Numbered from the stretch's first letter, positions 17,850 to 26,828 are shown. The stretch is 64,000 nt of DNA from JAGLOK01 sp963677605 (GCA_963677605.2 CAXXDX010000005.1:265818-329817); one strand, 5' to 3'. A program made the numbers and translations. Notes: generated by a model from the sequence alone, not told the origin.

Positions 17850-19085
17850 CTAAAAAGTTTTATTATACACGACAGTTCCTCCACCTTCAGAACTACTTGT
17901 CGCAATTACCGTAATTAAACCGGGTGAAGTATCTTCATCAATTGCTGCCTTAGCTCTGTAAGATACCACTATATTTAATGCTTCTTCTGGTTCTAATATA
18001 TACCTATATAAATTTAATGATGCAGTAGCATAAGGTGTTTTTCCGGTCATATTTTGCTGCCGTTTTATATCTACAAACGTATTACCATTAACGGTAATAG
18101 AATCAACAGTCATATATGAAACATAAATACTTCCCGACTGAGTTCTGTCCCAGTCTGCAGCTGCTTTAAAATCAACAGATCGCAACATTATCTTTGGTTT
18201 TGAAACCTTATTATAGTATAATTTTGCATAATTAATAGTAATTGTTTCATGCATTACAACACTTTTTGCCCACTTATCTAGTAAACTTAATGAGCCTACA
18301 TTATATTGTTGAGTGTCACTAAAATATTTTACATCTATAATTCCTTCCATACCTGGCAAAGCATTTAATGTCTCATTTGATATATCATTTTTAAATCCAG
18401 ATATACTTATGCCATCATTAATATTATATCCAGAAGCAACCATTTCTTCAATTACGTTTTCCTTCCACTCCTCTGGTATATTAACATTTTCCATGAAGTC
18501 TGTGATTTCATCTTCGGCAGACCCCGTACTTCCCTGCGATGTATATTCGCTATCTGCTTTTTTTATCATTTCCCGTAGTATATTTGCCGGAGCATTTATT
18601 ATAGCTCTTTCTGCTGCTTCTTTGCTTCCCGTTGCTATAATTATCAGCTTGTAGTCGTCAAAAGATATTCCCTTTTCTTTCATCTTCATGTTTAAAAGAC
18701 TGGCTGAACTTCCCGTTGTGGCTTGCGAACTGCCTGATGCTGTATTATTTTGAGTCTGATTCGATGAACCTTGCGTTTGAGGCGGATTGGATGCAGGGTT
18801 TTCTTTTTTCTTCTGTGCTGCTATCATCTGCCTTAGAACATTCGCAGGAGCGTTCATTACCGCTCTTTCAGCCGCTGCTTGACTCCCAGTTGCTTTTTTA
18901 ATATATTCGAAATCTGTTTCGCTTATTCCCTTCTCGCGCATAGCATCTTTGAGTTCGTATGCTTTGCCCTCTGTTAACTTTATCTGTTCAGCAGTCATGC
19001 CTAACTGCTCACTGCCTGTTGTCCTTCTGTATGATGCCTTGTCTCCATCGATTAGTGCCATTGGTTTTTTTGAATAAAATGCCAT
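17850..19085 (-). CDS. Cassette 2 polymorphic toxin-like protein (C-terminal type 1)
   Basis: 411 residues from ATG 19085, which has GAAAGGAAACACT upstream. N-terminal class A: MAFYSKKPMALIDGDK, the EQLGMTAEQI motif, two 'ATG' helical repeats (FEYIKKATGSQAAAERAV; YKLIIIATGSKEAAERAI) separated by a Gln/Asn/Ser/Thr-rich linker, then MENVNIPEEWKENVIEEM. The C-terminal ~190 residues are beta-rich, ending GGGTVVYNKTF, and match cassette 9. This copy has A7 at both positions where sister genes have A6, so it is the intact reference for the frame breaks. No signal peptide or enzyme motif. Toxin role inferred. Confidence 0.75.
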   Translation of the reverse strand: MAFYSKKPMALIDGDKASYRRTTGSEQLGMTAEQIKLTEGKAYELKDAMREKGISETDFEYIKKATGSQAAAERAVMNAPANVLRQMIAAQKKKENPASNPPQTQGSSNQTQNNTASGSSQATTGSSASLLNMKMKEKGISFDDYKLIIIATGSKEAAERAIINAPANILREMIKKADSEYTSQGSTGSAEDEITDFMENVNIPEEWKENVIEEMVASGYNINDGISISGFKNDISNETLNALPGMEGIIDVKYFSDTQQYNVGSLSLLDKWAKSVVMHETITINYAKLYYNKVSKPKIMLRSVDFKAAADWDRTQSGSIYVSYMTVDSITVNGNTFVDIKRQQNMTGKTPYATASLNLYRYILEPEEALNIVVSYRAKAAIDEDTSPGLITVIATSSSEGGGTVVYNKTF

Positions 19086-19093
19086 AGTGTTTC

Positions 19094-19240
19094 CTTTCAA
19101 TTGTACATTATTTGTTAAATTAAGTAAATAGTCTTATGCTTTCCGTTATTGGATAAACAAAAAAACCCTTTCGGGTCTTTTATCTGCGCTTTGCACATTT
19201 ATACTATTTCATTTTAGCACTTATTCGGGTGTAATTTAGT
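19094..19240 (-). repeat. Class A leader repeat, copy 2
   Basis: Intact copy ending in the ribosome binding site of cassette 2. It carries the ACACTAAATTACACC box, the AAAAGACCCGAAAGGGTTTTTTT-like hairpin and TTTACT-17-TACAAT. If that promoter is used, the 5' leader would be very short. Confidence 0.75.
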
Positions 19241-19296
19241 GTAAATATCTATAGACTCCCTTCTCCTCGACACAGACAAGATAAATCTGAATAATA

Positions 19297-19321
19297 AAAA
19301 TCCCCCTCTGAGGAGGGGGAA
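19297..19321 (-). terminator. Array terminator, after cassette 3
   Basis: CCCCCTCCTCAGAGGGGG stem then ATTTTTATTA, 10 bases after the immunity gene stop. Confidence 0.83.
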
Positions 19322-19330
19322 GAAATAGCT

Positions 19331-19777
19331 TTATTCAAGTTTTGTAATTCGTTTAATTATTCCGCTTCGTCTGTAATATTCAACTTCACTCAATTTTCCA
19401 GAGAAGGCATTGTTTAGTTCACGAGAATCTGCATCACTGATACTAATATATAACTCTTTGTCTTCAAAAACCAACACTCTCGTTCTTGCTTGAACTTCAA
19501 AAGTGTCTATTTCAATTTTAACCACTTTTGTATCATTATAACTCAAATCAATTGCATATTTGATAAGTTGCAATCCTCCTGTAGAGACTATTACTATTAA
19601 CACCAAGATATATACTACATATAATCTGATATATTTCTTATTATCATATAGTTTTTTATTTAAAGCTCTTTCCAGTAATCTTGCAATGATAGGAATAAGC
19701 AAAAAGAATATTACTAAAAATAACGGTAAACTAATTGCTTCCCATGCAGTTTCAGATTTAAGTATAAATTCAGTCAT
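19331..19777 (-). CDS. Cassette 3 immunity candidate, small membrane protein
   Basis: 148 residues: two membrane helices (about 16-35, 52-72) and a C-terminal soluble domain ending EVEYYRRSGIIKRI. The paralogue at 14601-15029 follows the other type 2 toxin-like gene. Its start codon lies inside the last 8 bases of the toxin-like gene, so the two are translationally coupled. No known domain. Confidence 0.72.
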   Translation of the reverse strand: MTEFILKSETAWEAISLPLFLVIFFLLIPIIARLLERALNKKLYDNKKYIRLYVVYILVLIVIVSTGGLQLIKYAIDLSYNDTKVVKIEIDTFEVQARTRVLVFEDKELYISISDADSRELNNAFSGKLSEVEYYRRSGIIKRITKLE

Positions 19778-20747
19778 CAGTTTTATTCTCCATATATATG
19801 TATCCGTTATTAGAATAGTAGCTCAAGCCACCACTTGCACCTAAATTAGGTACATCATAACCTGCACCACTTTGTCTAACATTACCATAACCTTTTTTAT
19901 CAAGAATAGAAGATGCTCCCGATACTGTATATAATAAAGGGGTCACGCTATATTCAAGAAAAAATTTAGTATAGTCTTCAGGCTTCTTAACCTTCGCATT
20001 AACAACACCTCTAGTAGGTTGACCACTTATTGGTGAAGCACTAGCAGTCGGTCCAACTCCTATATGGCTATAATCTGCTATCCAACCCTCATTAGTATTA
20101 ATTACATAAGTAGTACCTACTGGAACAGGTCCAATATTATGAGTAATATCAACAAAGTACACACCCGTATCTCCATCAAATCCATCTAGTACACTATATG
20201 AAGCATTATCTACTAAAGAATCATTACCATACTTATAATTTTCAAATTCTTTATATAGTTCAATCATATGCTTTTCTTTATCAAACTTTTGATACATTTT
20301 ATTATACTCATCTTGAACTTCATACATTGATTGAAGGAATTCACTGTCAGTGGCGTACTGATATTTCCCTAAATTTTTAGTAGAAGTATCTCTCCATTTA
20401 CTTGCTATCGTATCAACCATCTGCTGGTCTTCATCCGATAACTCCCCACCCATATCATAGAGCGCATCCTGCTCTTTATTGCTCTGGGTTCTTATCGCGT
20501 TTTTAAGCTCAAAAGATGATTTATTTAAAACAGCATATTTTGCCGCCTCTTCACTGCCATAGTAAGATTCAAGAATCCACATTTTGTCGGGTGAAATTCC
20601 TTTTTCCCTAAACGCTCTTTGTAGTTTTTCTTCAGTTATCTGAGCAAATAACGGTCCTTGTGTTAAGACATCCAGTCCAATCCCCGAGCCAATCATTTCA
20701 TCTATAACATCTTCCTTCATGTAATCGGGAATATTAACATTTTCCAT
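19770..20747 (-). CDS. Cassette 3 toxin-like gene, 3' part (C-terminal type 2)
   Basis: Open frame for the second half of a split gene. It runs from the MENVNIPDYMKEDVIDEM segment through the YYG repeat (MWILESYYGSEEAAKYAV), the junction motif NKEQDALYDMGGELSDEDQQ, to a type 2 C-terminal domain (GWIADYSHIG, GPTASASPIS, final GASGGLSYYS). The first possible ATG at 20747 has no ribosome binding site, so it is probably not started here. A -1 shift at 20810-20816 would join it to the 5' part. With both -1 shifts the whole gene 21336-19770 is 523 codons exactly. Confidence 0.7.
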   Translation of the reverse strand: MENVNIPDYMKEDVIDEMIGSGIGLDVLTQGPLFAQITEEKLQRAFREKGISPDKMWILESYYGSEEAAKYAVLNKSSFELKNAIRTQSNKEQDALYDMGGELSDEDQQMVDTIASKWRDTSTKNLGKYQYATDSEFLQSMYEVQDEYNKMYQKFDKEKHMIELYKEFENYKYGNDSLVDNASYSVLDGFDGDTGVYFVDITHNIGPVPVGTTYVINTNEGWIADYSHIGVGPTASASPISGQPTRGVVNAKVKKPEDYTKFFLEYSVTPLLYTVSGASSILDKKGYGNVRQSGAGYDVPNLGASGGLSYYSNNGYIYMENKTDD

Positions 20748-21336
20748 GAAGTCTGTGATTTCATCTTCGGCAGAACCCGTACTTCCCTGCGATGTATATT
20801 CACTATCTGCTTTTTTATCATTTCCCGTACGATATTAGCCGGAGCATTTATTATAGCTCTTTCTGCTGCTTCTTTGCTTCCCGTTGCTATAATTATCAGC
20901 TTGTAGTCATCAAAAGATATTCCCTTTTCTTTCATCTTCATGTTTAAAAGACTCGCTGAACTTCCCGTTGTGGCTTGCGAACTGCCTGATGCTGTATTAT
21001 TTTGAGTCTGATTCGCTGAACCTTGCGTTTGAGGCGGATTGGATGCAGAGTTTTCTTTTTTCTTCTGTGCTGCTATCATCTGCCTTAGAACATTCGCAGG
21101 TGCGCTTATTACCGCTCTTTCAGCCGCTGCTTGACTCCCAGTTGCTTTTTTAATATATTCGAAATCTGATTCGCTTATTCCCTTCTCGCGCATTGCATCT
21201 TTGAGTTCGTATGCTTTGCCCTCTGTTAACTTTATCTGTTCAGCAGTCATGCCTAACTGCTCACTGCCCGTTGTCCTTCTGTATGATGCCTTGTCTCCAT
21301 CGATTAGTGCCATAGGTTTTTTGAATAGTATGCCAT
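20717..21336 (-). CDS. Cassette 3 toxin-like gene, 5' part (two frame breaks)
   Basis: The ribosome binding site GAAAGGAAACA points to ATG 21336 (MAYYSK), but that frame stops after 10 codons at 21304 because the Lys-Lys A-run has six A instead of seven. The main frame resumes at ATG 21313 (MALIDGDK), with no ribosome binding site of its own, and carries EQLGMTAEQI and two ATG repeats until a second A6 run at 20810 throws it into nonsense ending at 20717. Both breaks are repaired by -1 shifts at A AAA AAC and A AAA AAG. This is either a frameshift-dependent gene or a decayed copy. It shares the second break with cassette 5. Confidence 0.65.
20810..20816 (-). promoter_or_regulatory. Slippery heptamer A AAA AAG in cassette 3
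   Basis: In the reading frame used upstream the codons are ATA AAA AAG. Slipping back one base gives AAA AAA then GCA GAT AGT GAA, exactly the frame and residues (KKADSEY) of intact sister genes, which have ATA AAA AAA GCA. Position in the gene is about codon 175-180. Confidence 0.6.
21316..21322 (-). promoter_or_regulatory. Slippery heptamer A AAA AAC in cassette 3
   Basis: Codons 5-7 read TCA AAA AAC. A -1 slip gives AAA AAA CCT ATG GCA, restoring the SKKPMALIDGDK sequence of intact sister genes, which have A7 here. Confidence 0.6.
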
Positions 21337-21345
21337 ATTGTTTCC

Positions 21346-21505
21346 TTTCAATTGTACATTATTTGTTAAATTAAGTAAATAGTCTTATACTTTCCGTTCT
21401 TAGATAAACAAAAAGACCCTTACGGGTCTTTTATCTGCGCTTTGCGCATTTATACTATTTCATTTTAGCACTTAGTCGGGTGTAATTTAGTGTAATTGTT
21501 AATGG
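21346..21505 (-). repeat. Class A leader repeat, copy 3
   Basis: Same elements as the other copies, with hairpin AAAAGACCC-GTAA-GGGTCTTTTT. It is almost identical to copy 4 (23663-23820), including the flank up to the array terminator, so cassettes 3 and 4 share a recent origin at this end. Confidence 0.75.
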
Positions 21506-21606
21506 ATTCTATCTATTCGCAAAAAACCGCTTGTTTTAGCGAATGTTGGTGGGATTATTGGAATACACACCCCTCTCCTCGACACAGATAAGATAAATCT
21601 GCGTAA

Positions 21607-21633
21607 TAAAAAATCCCCCTCCGAGGAGGGGGA
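21607..21633 (-). terminator. Array terminator, after cassette 4
   Basis: CCCCCTCCTCGGAGGGGG stem followed by ATTTTTTATTA, 9 bases after the immunity gene stop. Confidence 0.85.
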
Positions 21634-21642
21634 AATATTATG

Positions 21643-22134
21643 CTATTCTAAATATGTCAAAATCATTCTATCATATTTATCAACACTTACTGAAAAATCT
21701 GATTTTTGGGGAACAAAATGAAAAATCTCAATCTTATCATTTATCATTTCATTACTTGTTATTCCAAACGATTCGGCTCGTAATAATAAAACTTTTTTGT
21801 TATTTTTTACAAAAATTATAAAAGTGAATTTATCACTTATCTTTGGCTCAAAACTTACTTCGTCTTTTAATGAATATCTTGTATAATCATCAAAGACTGC
21901 TTCATCCATATTCCCGAAATAAACATATGCTATGTCCCATTCGAAAGGTGTTATATCGTTAATATTAATAATTTCTTCATCATAAGAAAGAACGCTATTT
22001 AAAAATTGCGTTTTATATTTATCTTGCAGTCTTATCTCATATAGGTAAAATAAGTTCCAAATTAAATATGCTATAATTAATATTATTATAATTAATATAC
22101 CTTTAACCCATTTTTTTTGTAATAGTTTTTTCAT
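21643..22134 (-). CDS. Cassette 4 immunity candidate, membrane-anchored
   Basis: 163 residues: Lys-rich start, one membrane helix (about 12-32), then a ~130-residue domain, beta-rich by pattern (FTFIIFVKNNKKVLLLRA). With positive residues before the helix the domain should face outward. It follows the DUF6973-like toxin gene by 8 bases. No paralogue in the window and no recognised family. Function as immunity protein is inferred from position only. Confidence 0.62.
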   Translation of the reverse strand: MKKLLQKKWVKGILIIIILIIAYLIWNLFYLYEIRLQDKYKTQFLNSVLSYDEEIININDITPFEWDIAYVYFGNMDEAVFDDYTRYSLKDEVSFEPKISDKFTFIIFVKNNKKVLLLRAESFGITSNEMINDKIEIFHFVPQKSDFSVSVDKYDRMILTYLE

Positions 22135-22142
22135 ATCAATCC

Positions 22143-23653
22143 TTAATTATCATCTCTAGCCCATTCAGGTATATGCGCTTCTCCTTCAGGAGATATCCAA
22201 TATCCATCATTTTCGATTATATCATATACATAATCAGCAAATTCTTTATCACTTATTCCCTCTGGTCTGTCTATAGATAAACCTATAGCATTGTTATGTA
22301 AATCCATTACAGCACTATCTCTATAGTCCGTTAAATTTAATGGGGTATTTTCATGAGCATTTACAAACTTTGTTGCAGTGTCAAGGTCAAAAGCATCTTT
22401 ATGAAGAGCCGCTAAATATGCATGCTTCCAAGCATTTACTTTTGTATTATCATCAGATGATAATCCATGCTTATTAGCTATATAATCCTGCATAGCAATT
22501 GCTATATATTGGTGATCATGTCCCTTCATTGATTTAAAAGGGTATCTTCCAGCCAGATCAATTTCCTCATCTTTAAAATTACCTAAATGCCATCCCCTTT
22601 TTTCAATTTGATTTTTTATTATATCGCTGCTGATTCCAAAATACTGATCTACATATTCTTCATCCACAACATCATCAATGTCATATAAGTTCGACAAGTA
22701 ATCTTCTGTTGTTGGTCTGCTGAATTCATCACCCCAACTACTACTTCCTCCACCAGAAAATCCACCCATATCATAGAGCGCATCCTGCTCTTTATTACTC
22801 TGGGTTCTTATCGCGTTTTTAAGCTCAAAAGATGATTTATTTAAAACAGCATATTTTGCCGCCTCTTCACTGCCATAGTAAGATTCAAGAATCCACATTT
22901 TGTCGGGTGAAATTCCTTTTTCCCTAAACGCTCTTTGTAGTTTTTCTTCAGTTATCTGAGCAAATAACGGTCCTTGTGTTAAGACATCCAGTCCAATCCC
23001 CGAGCCAATCATTTCATCTATAACATCTTCCTTCATGTAATCAGGAATATTAACATTTTCCATGAAGTCCATGATTTCATCTTCGGCAGACCCCGTACTT
23101 CCCTGCGATGTATATTCGCTATCTGCTTTTTTTATCATTTCCCGTAGTATATTAGCCGGAGCATTTATTATAGCTCTTTCTGCTGCTTCTTTGCTTCCCG
23201 TAGCTATAATTATCAGCTTGTAGTCATCAAAAGATATTCCCTTTTCTTTCATTTTCATGTTTAAAATACTGGCTGAACTTCCCGTTGCCGCTTGCGAACT
23301 GCTTGATGCTGTATTATTTTGAGTCTGATTCGCTGAACCTTGCGTATGAGGCGGATTGGATGTTGGGTTATCTTTTTTCTTCTGTGCTGCTATCATCTGC
23401 CTTAGAACATTCGCAGGTGCGTTTATTACCGCTCTTTCAGCCGCTGCTTGACTCCCAGTTGCCTTTTTAATATATTCGAAATCTGTTTCGCTTATCCCCT
23501 TCTCGCGCATTGCATCTTTTAGTTCGTATGCTTTGCCTTCTGTTAACTTTATCTGTTCAGCAGTCATGCCTAACTGCTCACTGCCCGTTGTCCTTCTGTA
23601 TGATGCCTTGTCTCCATCGATTAGTGCCATAGGTTTTTTGAATAGTATGCCAT
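22143..23653 (-). CDS. Cassette 4 polymorphic toxin-like protein, DUF6973-like C-terminus (early frame break)
   Basis: From ATG 23653 with GAAAGGAAACA upstream, but broken at codon 6-7 by an A6 run (23633-23639); the long frame starts at ATG 23630 without a ribosome binding site. With one -1 shift the gene is 504 codons. Class A N-terminus (EQLGMTAEQI, two ATG repeats, Gln/Asn-rich linker), MENVNIPDYMKED, one YYG repeat, junction EQDALYDMGG, then a C-terminal domain with NAWKHAYLAALHKDAF, KFVNAHE and VMDLHNNAIG. These His/Asp/Asn motifs resemble the DUF6973 family seen at C-termini of Firmicute secreted proteins. Activity unknown. Confidence 0.7.
23633..23639 (-). promoter_or_regulatory. Slippery heptamer A AAA AAC in cassette 4
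   Basis: Same site and context as in cassette 3 (TCA AAA AAC at codons 5-7). A -1 slip restores SKKPMALIDGDK; without it translation ends after 10 codons. Confidence 0.6.
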
Positions 23654-23662
23654 ATTGTTTCC

Positions 23663-23820
23663 TTTCAATTGTACATTATTTGTTAAATTAAGTAAATAGT
23701 CTTATACTTTCCGTTCTTAGATAAACAAAAAGACCCTTACGGGTCTTTTATCTGCGCTTTGCGCATTTATACTATTTCATTTTAGCACTTAGTCGGGTGT
23801 AATTTAGTGTAATTGTTAAT
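23663..23820 (-). repeat. Class A leader repeat, copy 4
   Basis: Near-identical to copy 3, including the GCGCATTTATACTATTTCAT stretch and the AAAAGACCC-GTAA-GGGTCTTTTT hairpin. Confidence 0.75.
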
Positions 23821-23925
23821 GGATTCTATCTATTCGCAAAAAACCGCTTGTTTTAGCGAATGTTGGTGGGATTATTTGAATACACACCCCTCTCCTCGAC
23901 ACAGCCAAGATAAATCTGCGTAATA

Positions 23926-23952
23926 AAAAATCCCCCTCCGAGGAGGGGGAAA
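23926..23952 (-). terminator. Array terminator, after cassette 5
   Basis: CCCCCTCCTCGGAGGGGG stem followed by ATTTTTTATTA, 9 bases after the stop of the 23961 gene. Confidence 0.85.
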
Positions 23953-23960
23953 ATAAGTTA

Positions 23961-24446
23961 TTATTCATTTAATTCTGTGCTATTACGAACTAATACAAGC
24001 ATTGAAAATAAGTAAAAAATAAAAACTATTAAAGAAACTAATAGTAAAAATTCTTCTATATAAATAAAAGGATACATACCATATATATTTTCAGGATTAG
24101 TTGCCACTTGTACTGCAGTAATCTGATATTGATTGTAAATATATAAAGCATTTATCACTATCGCTACACCAAACAATAAATTCCACTTAACTTTATTCCT
24201 TGTGCTAATAAATAGAAATCTAAAGTGCTTTACTACAATAAAAATATATACTATGTTTGTTAAACACCATACTAATTTAAAAGGATTGCTTTTTATACTT
24301 GCCCATATATAGCCTAAACCTTTTGATGCAATATCTTTGAAAACATCACGAAAAAAGTACAAAATTCTGCTTATTAGTATAATAATTATTAGAAAATAAA
24401 GTATTCTGGCAATTATTAGTACACTTCTACATATTTTTTTCTTCAT
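23961..24446 (-). CDS. Cassette 5 second immunity candidate, four-TM protein
   Basis: 161 residues with four hydrophobic helices. It is a paralogue of the 24573-25040 protein: similar helix order, a short basic loop after helix 2 (RFLFISTRNKVKWNLLF) and an ENIYGMYPFIYIEEF start to the last helix. It is preceded by the decayed tail of a second papain-like toxin domain (24473-24562), so it was probably the partner of a lost toxin and was kept after the toxin decayed. Orphan immunity genes of this kind are common in polymorphic toxin arrays. Confidence 0.68.
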   Translation of the reverse strand: MKKKICRSVLIIARILYFLIIIILISRILYFFRDVFKDIASKGLGYIWASIKSNPFKLVWCLTNIVYIFIVVKHFRFLFISTRNKVKWNLLFGVAIVINALYIYNQYQITAVQVATNPENIYGMYPFIYIEEFLLLVSLIVFIFYLFSMLVLVRNSTELNE

Positions 24447-24472
24447 ATTACATCCTTATAAAAGTAAGTTTT

Positions 24473-24562
24473 CTAATTCTCTAAGTCTATCCCAATGATT
24501 GCATAGTTTTTCCATCTATCTACTTCCGAATTAACATAATCATCAATACCATTCATAGGATT
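24473..24562 (-). pseudogene. Remnant of a second papain-like toxin C-terminus
   Basis: Translated on the minus strand this stretch gives MNGIDDYVNSEVDRWKNY then AIIGIDLEN and a stop at 24473. The end of the cassette 5 toxin reads YDINDYVNSEVDWLKGY then EIIGIDLND and stop. Only about the last 30 codons remain, directly abutting the end of the first immunity gene. It marks a deletion between two related toxin-immunity pairs. Confidence 0.75.
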
Positions 24563-24572
24563 TATTGTTAGT

Positions 24573-25040
24573 TCAGTACTCTATAGTACCCGACTTTCTT
24601 GATTTCATTTTCGATAAAAGAGACAATAGAATATAATAAATCATAAATATTAATATACCAAGTGATATGAAAACCTCAGTAATATAAGAGCCTGCAAACA
24701 TATTATACACATCTTGTTCTTTAAGTACTATATTTGCTTCAATCCTTGTAAAAATCTGAAATATAACATTCAAAATTAGTATGACTAGATATAATGCACT
24801 TCCTTTTATTTTTCCTTCTTTTTTTGCAAACAAGTATGGAAACTGGACTAATAATATTACTACATAAAGTGCATTGATAAAAATATAAATTAAATCTATA
24901 AAAGAGTCGCCCCAATAATTATGTACAAAAACATCATCAATAAAAATTCTAATCCTAAAAATAATAATACAAGCAACTAGAATATAGAAAATTCTTGTTG
25001 CCCATTTTAGACCTTTGTTCTTTTTATTTGTCATTTTCAT
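24573..25040 (-). CDS. Cassette 5 immunity candidate, four-TM protein
   Basis: 155 residues, four membrane helices (about 13-30, 45-65, 80-100, 120-145), basic loop FAKKEGKIKGSALY between helices 2 and 3. It follows the papain-like toxin gene by about 40 bases. Related proteins are at 23961-24446 and, outside the array, at 53438-53950, 54070-54528 and 54540-54986. The family is not one I recognise. An integral membrane immunity protein suggests the toxin attacks the membrane or a membrane/envelope target. Confidence 0.7.
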   Translation of the reverse strand: MKMTNKKNKGLKWATRIFYILVACIIIFRIRIFIDDVFVHNYWGDSFIDLIYIFINALYVVILLVQFPYLFAKKEGKIKGSALYLVILILNVIFQIFTRIEANIVLKEQDVYNMFAGSYITEVFISLGILIFMIYYILLSLLSKMKSRKSGTIEY

Positions 25041-25080
25041 TTCATCCTTTCAATTATTGTTCTAGTGTCTTATGATACAT

Positions 25081-26238
25081 TTAATCATTAAGGTCTATTC
25101 CAATTATTTCATACCCTTTCAGCCAGTCAACTTCAGAATTAACGTAGTCATTAATATCATAAATTAAACTTTCATTATAACCACTATTAGTTGAACTATC
25201 TCTATGAAAATCATCACTTACTATAGTACCTAAAGTAGAATCTATTATTGTATCCGGATTAGTTAAAACTAAATTGCCATTTGAATCTTCGTTAAACTGC
25301 TGGTAATGTGCCTCAATTCCTGACCATTTTATATCGCTTAATGTTTTTCTTCTATCATATCCCCAATAAACTAAGATATACGAATCATGTGCCCCTATCT
25401 CATTTTCATCCTTAAGAAAAACTGCATCTTTCACTTCAGGTCTCTCTTCTAGAAACTTTTTAACTTTAAAAGGATTAGTTCCCCATTCTCCTCCATTCAA
25501 TGTACCCTCTTGGCTCAAAGTATCATATACTTCTTTGAAAGGCACATCTATTCCCAGTTCTACACATACATTATATGCCCCTATAGCACCACAAGCATTG
25601 CCTGCTCCTGTTCCGCTTGTACCATAGCCAACATCACCTAAAATAGACTGATTTTGAATCAATTTACCATTTGAAGATTCCCAATAAAAAGGGTTTTCTT
25701 CACGAAGTATTTTATCAAGTGTCTCTTTGGACTCATTATTTATTGCATTTATAGCTGCAGCTTCAGTTCCATAATACGCTTTTAGAACATTGTAATCATT
25801 GCCAAACAACCCTTTGTCCATCATAGTTTTTTCAAAATCACTTAGCATACCATATCCATAGCTGTGAGCCTTCCACATTTCATTGTTCTCACTAGCCCCA
25901 GGATCATATTCACTCTTTTTGTTATGATTCACTACCCCACCCATATCATAGAGCGCATCCTGCTCTTTATTGCTCTGGGTTCTTATCGCGTTTTTAAGCT
26001 CAAAAGATGATTTATTTAAAACAGCATATTTTGCCGCCTCTTCACTGCCATAGTAAGATTCAAGAATCCACATTTTGTCGGGTGAAATTCCTTTTTCCCT
26101 AAACGCTCTTTGTAGTTTTTCTTCAGTTATCTGAGCAAATAACGGTCCTTGTGTTAAGACATCCAGTCCAATCCCCGAGCCAATCATTTCATCTATAACA
26201 TCTTCCTTCATGTAATCGGGAATATTAACATTTTCCAT
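25081..26238 (-). CDS. Cassette 5 toxin-like gene, 3' part with papain/C39-like C-terminus
   Basis: Second half of a split gene; a -1 shift at 26301-26307 joins it to the 5' part (583 codons in total). It contains MENVNIPDYMKED, two YYG repeats (one before and one after the junction motif EQDALYDMGG; the second is NVLKAYYGTEAAAINAI), and a C-terminal domain with a likely catalytic Cys in GNACGAIGAYN (about residue 216 of this frame), a His in EAHYQQF (about 311) and Asn/Asp in LTNPD. This Cys-His-Asn order fits papain/C39-like peptidases or transpeptidases. The ATG at 26238 lacks a ribosome binding site. Confidence 0.7.
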   Translation of the reverse strand: MENVNIPDYMKEDVIDEMIGSGIGLDVLTQGPLFAQITEEKLQRAFREKGISPDKMWILESYYGSEEAAKYAVLNKSSFELKNAIRTQSNKEQDALYDMGGVVNHNKKSEYDPGASENNEMWKAHSYGYGMLSDFEKTMMDKGLFGNDYNVLKAYYGTEAAAINAINNESKETLDKILREENPFYWESSNGKLIQNQSILGDVGYGTSGTGAGNACGAIGAYNVCVELGIDVPFKEVYDTLSQEGTLNGGEWGTNPFKVKKFLEERPEVKDAVFLKDENEIGAHDSYILVYWGYDRRKTLSDIKWSGIEAHYQQFNEDSNGNLVLTNPDTIIDSTLGTIVSDDFHRDSSTNSGYNESLIYDINDYVNSEVDWLKGYEIIGIDLND

Positions 26239-26828
26239 GAAGTCTGTGATTTCATCTTCGGCAGAACCCGTACTTCCCTGCGATGTATATTCACTATCTG
26301 CTTTTTTATCATTTCCCGTACGATATTAGCCGGAGCATTTATTATAGCTCTTTCTGCTGCTTCTTTGCTTCCCGTTGCTATAATTATCAGCTTGTAGTCA
26401 TCAAAAGATATTCCCTTTTCTTTCATCTTCATGTTTAAAAGACTCGCTGAACTTCCCGTTGTGGCTTGCGAACTGCCTGATGCTGTATTATTTTGAGTCT
26501 GATTCGCTGAACCTTGCGTTTGAGGCGGATTGGATGCAGAGTTTTCTTTTTTCTTCTGTGCTGCTATCATCTGCCTTAGAACATTCGCAGGTGCGCTTAT
26601 TACCGCTCTTTCAGCCGCTGCTTGACTCCCAGTTGCTTTTTTAATATATTCGAAATCTGATTCGCTTATTCCCTTCTCGCGCATTGCATCTTTGAGTTCG
26701 TATGCTTTACCCTCTGTTAATTTTATCTGTTCAGCAGTCATGCCTAACTGCTCACTGCCCGTTGTCCTTCTGTATGATGCCTTGTCTCCGTCTATAAAAG
26801 CCATTGGTTTTTTTGAGTAAAATGCCAT
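26208..26828 (-). CDS. Cassette 5 toxin-like gene, 5' part (class A)
   Basis: Starts at ATG 26828 behind GAAAGGAAACACT with the intact A7 Lys-Lys run (MAFYSKKPMAFIDGDK), then EQLGMTAEQI, two ATG repeats with the Gln/Asn-rich linker, and breaks at an A6 run at 26301-26307. It ends in about 25 nonsense residues at 26208. From the second ATG repeat backwards it is almost identical to cassette 3, including the IVREMI variant next to the break, so the break was inherited through duplication or gene conversion. Confidence 0.68.
   Translation of the reverse strand: MAFYSKKPMAFIDGDKASYRRTTGSEQLGMTAEQIKLTEGKAYELKDAMREKGISESDFEYIKKATGSQAAAERAVISAPANVLRQMIAAQKKKENSASNPPQTQGSANQTQNNTASGSSQATTGSSASLLNMKMKEKGISFDDYKLIIIATGSKEAAERAIINAPANIVREMIKKQIVNIHRREVRVLPKMKSQTSWKMLIFPIT
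26301..26307 (-). promoter_or_regulatory. Slippery heptamer A AAA AAG in cassette 5
   Basis: Codons ATA AAA AAG; a -1 slip yields KKADSEYTSQ as in intact sister genes. Same site as 20810-20816. Confidence 0.6.

Noticed and set aside
20747..20747. Independent translation starts at 20747, 26238 and 40168
   Set aside because: None has a ribosome binding site, and each lies in mid-domain relative to intact sister genes.
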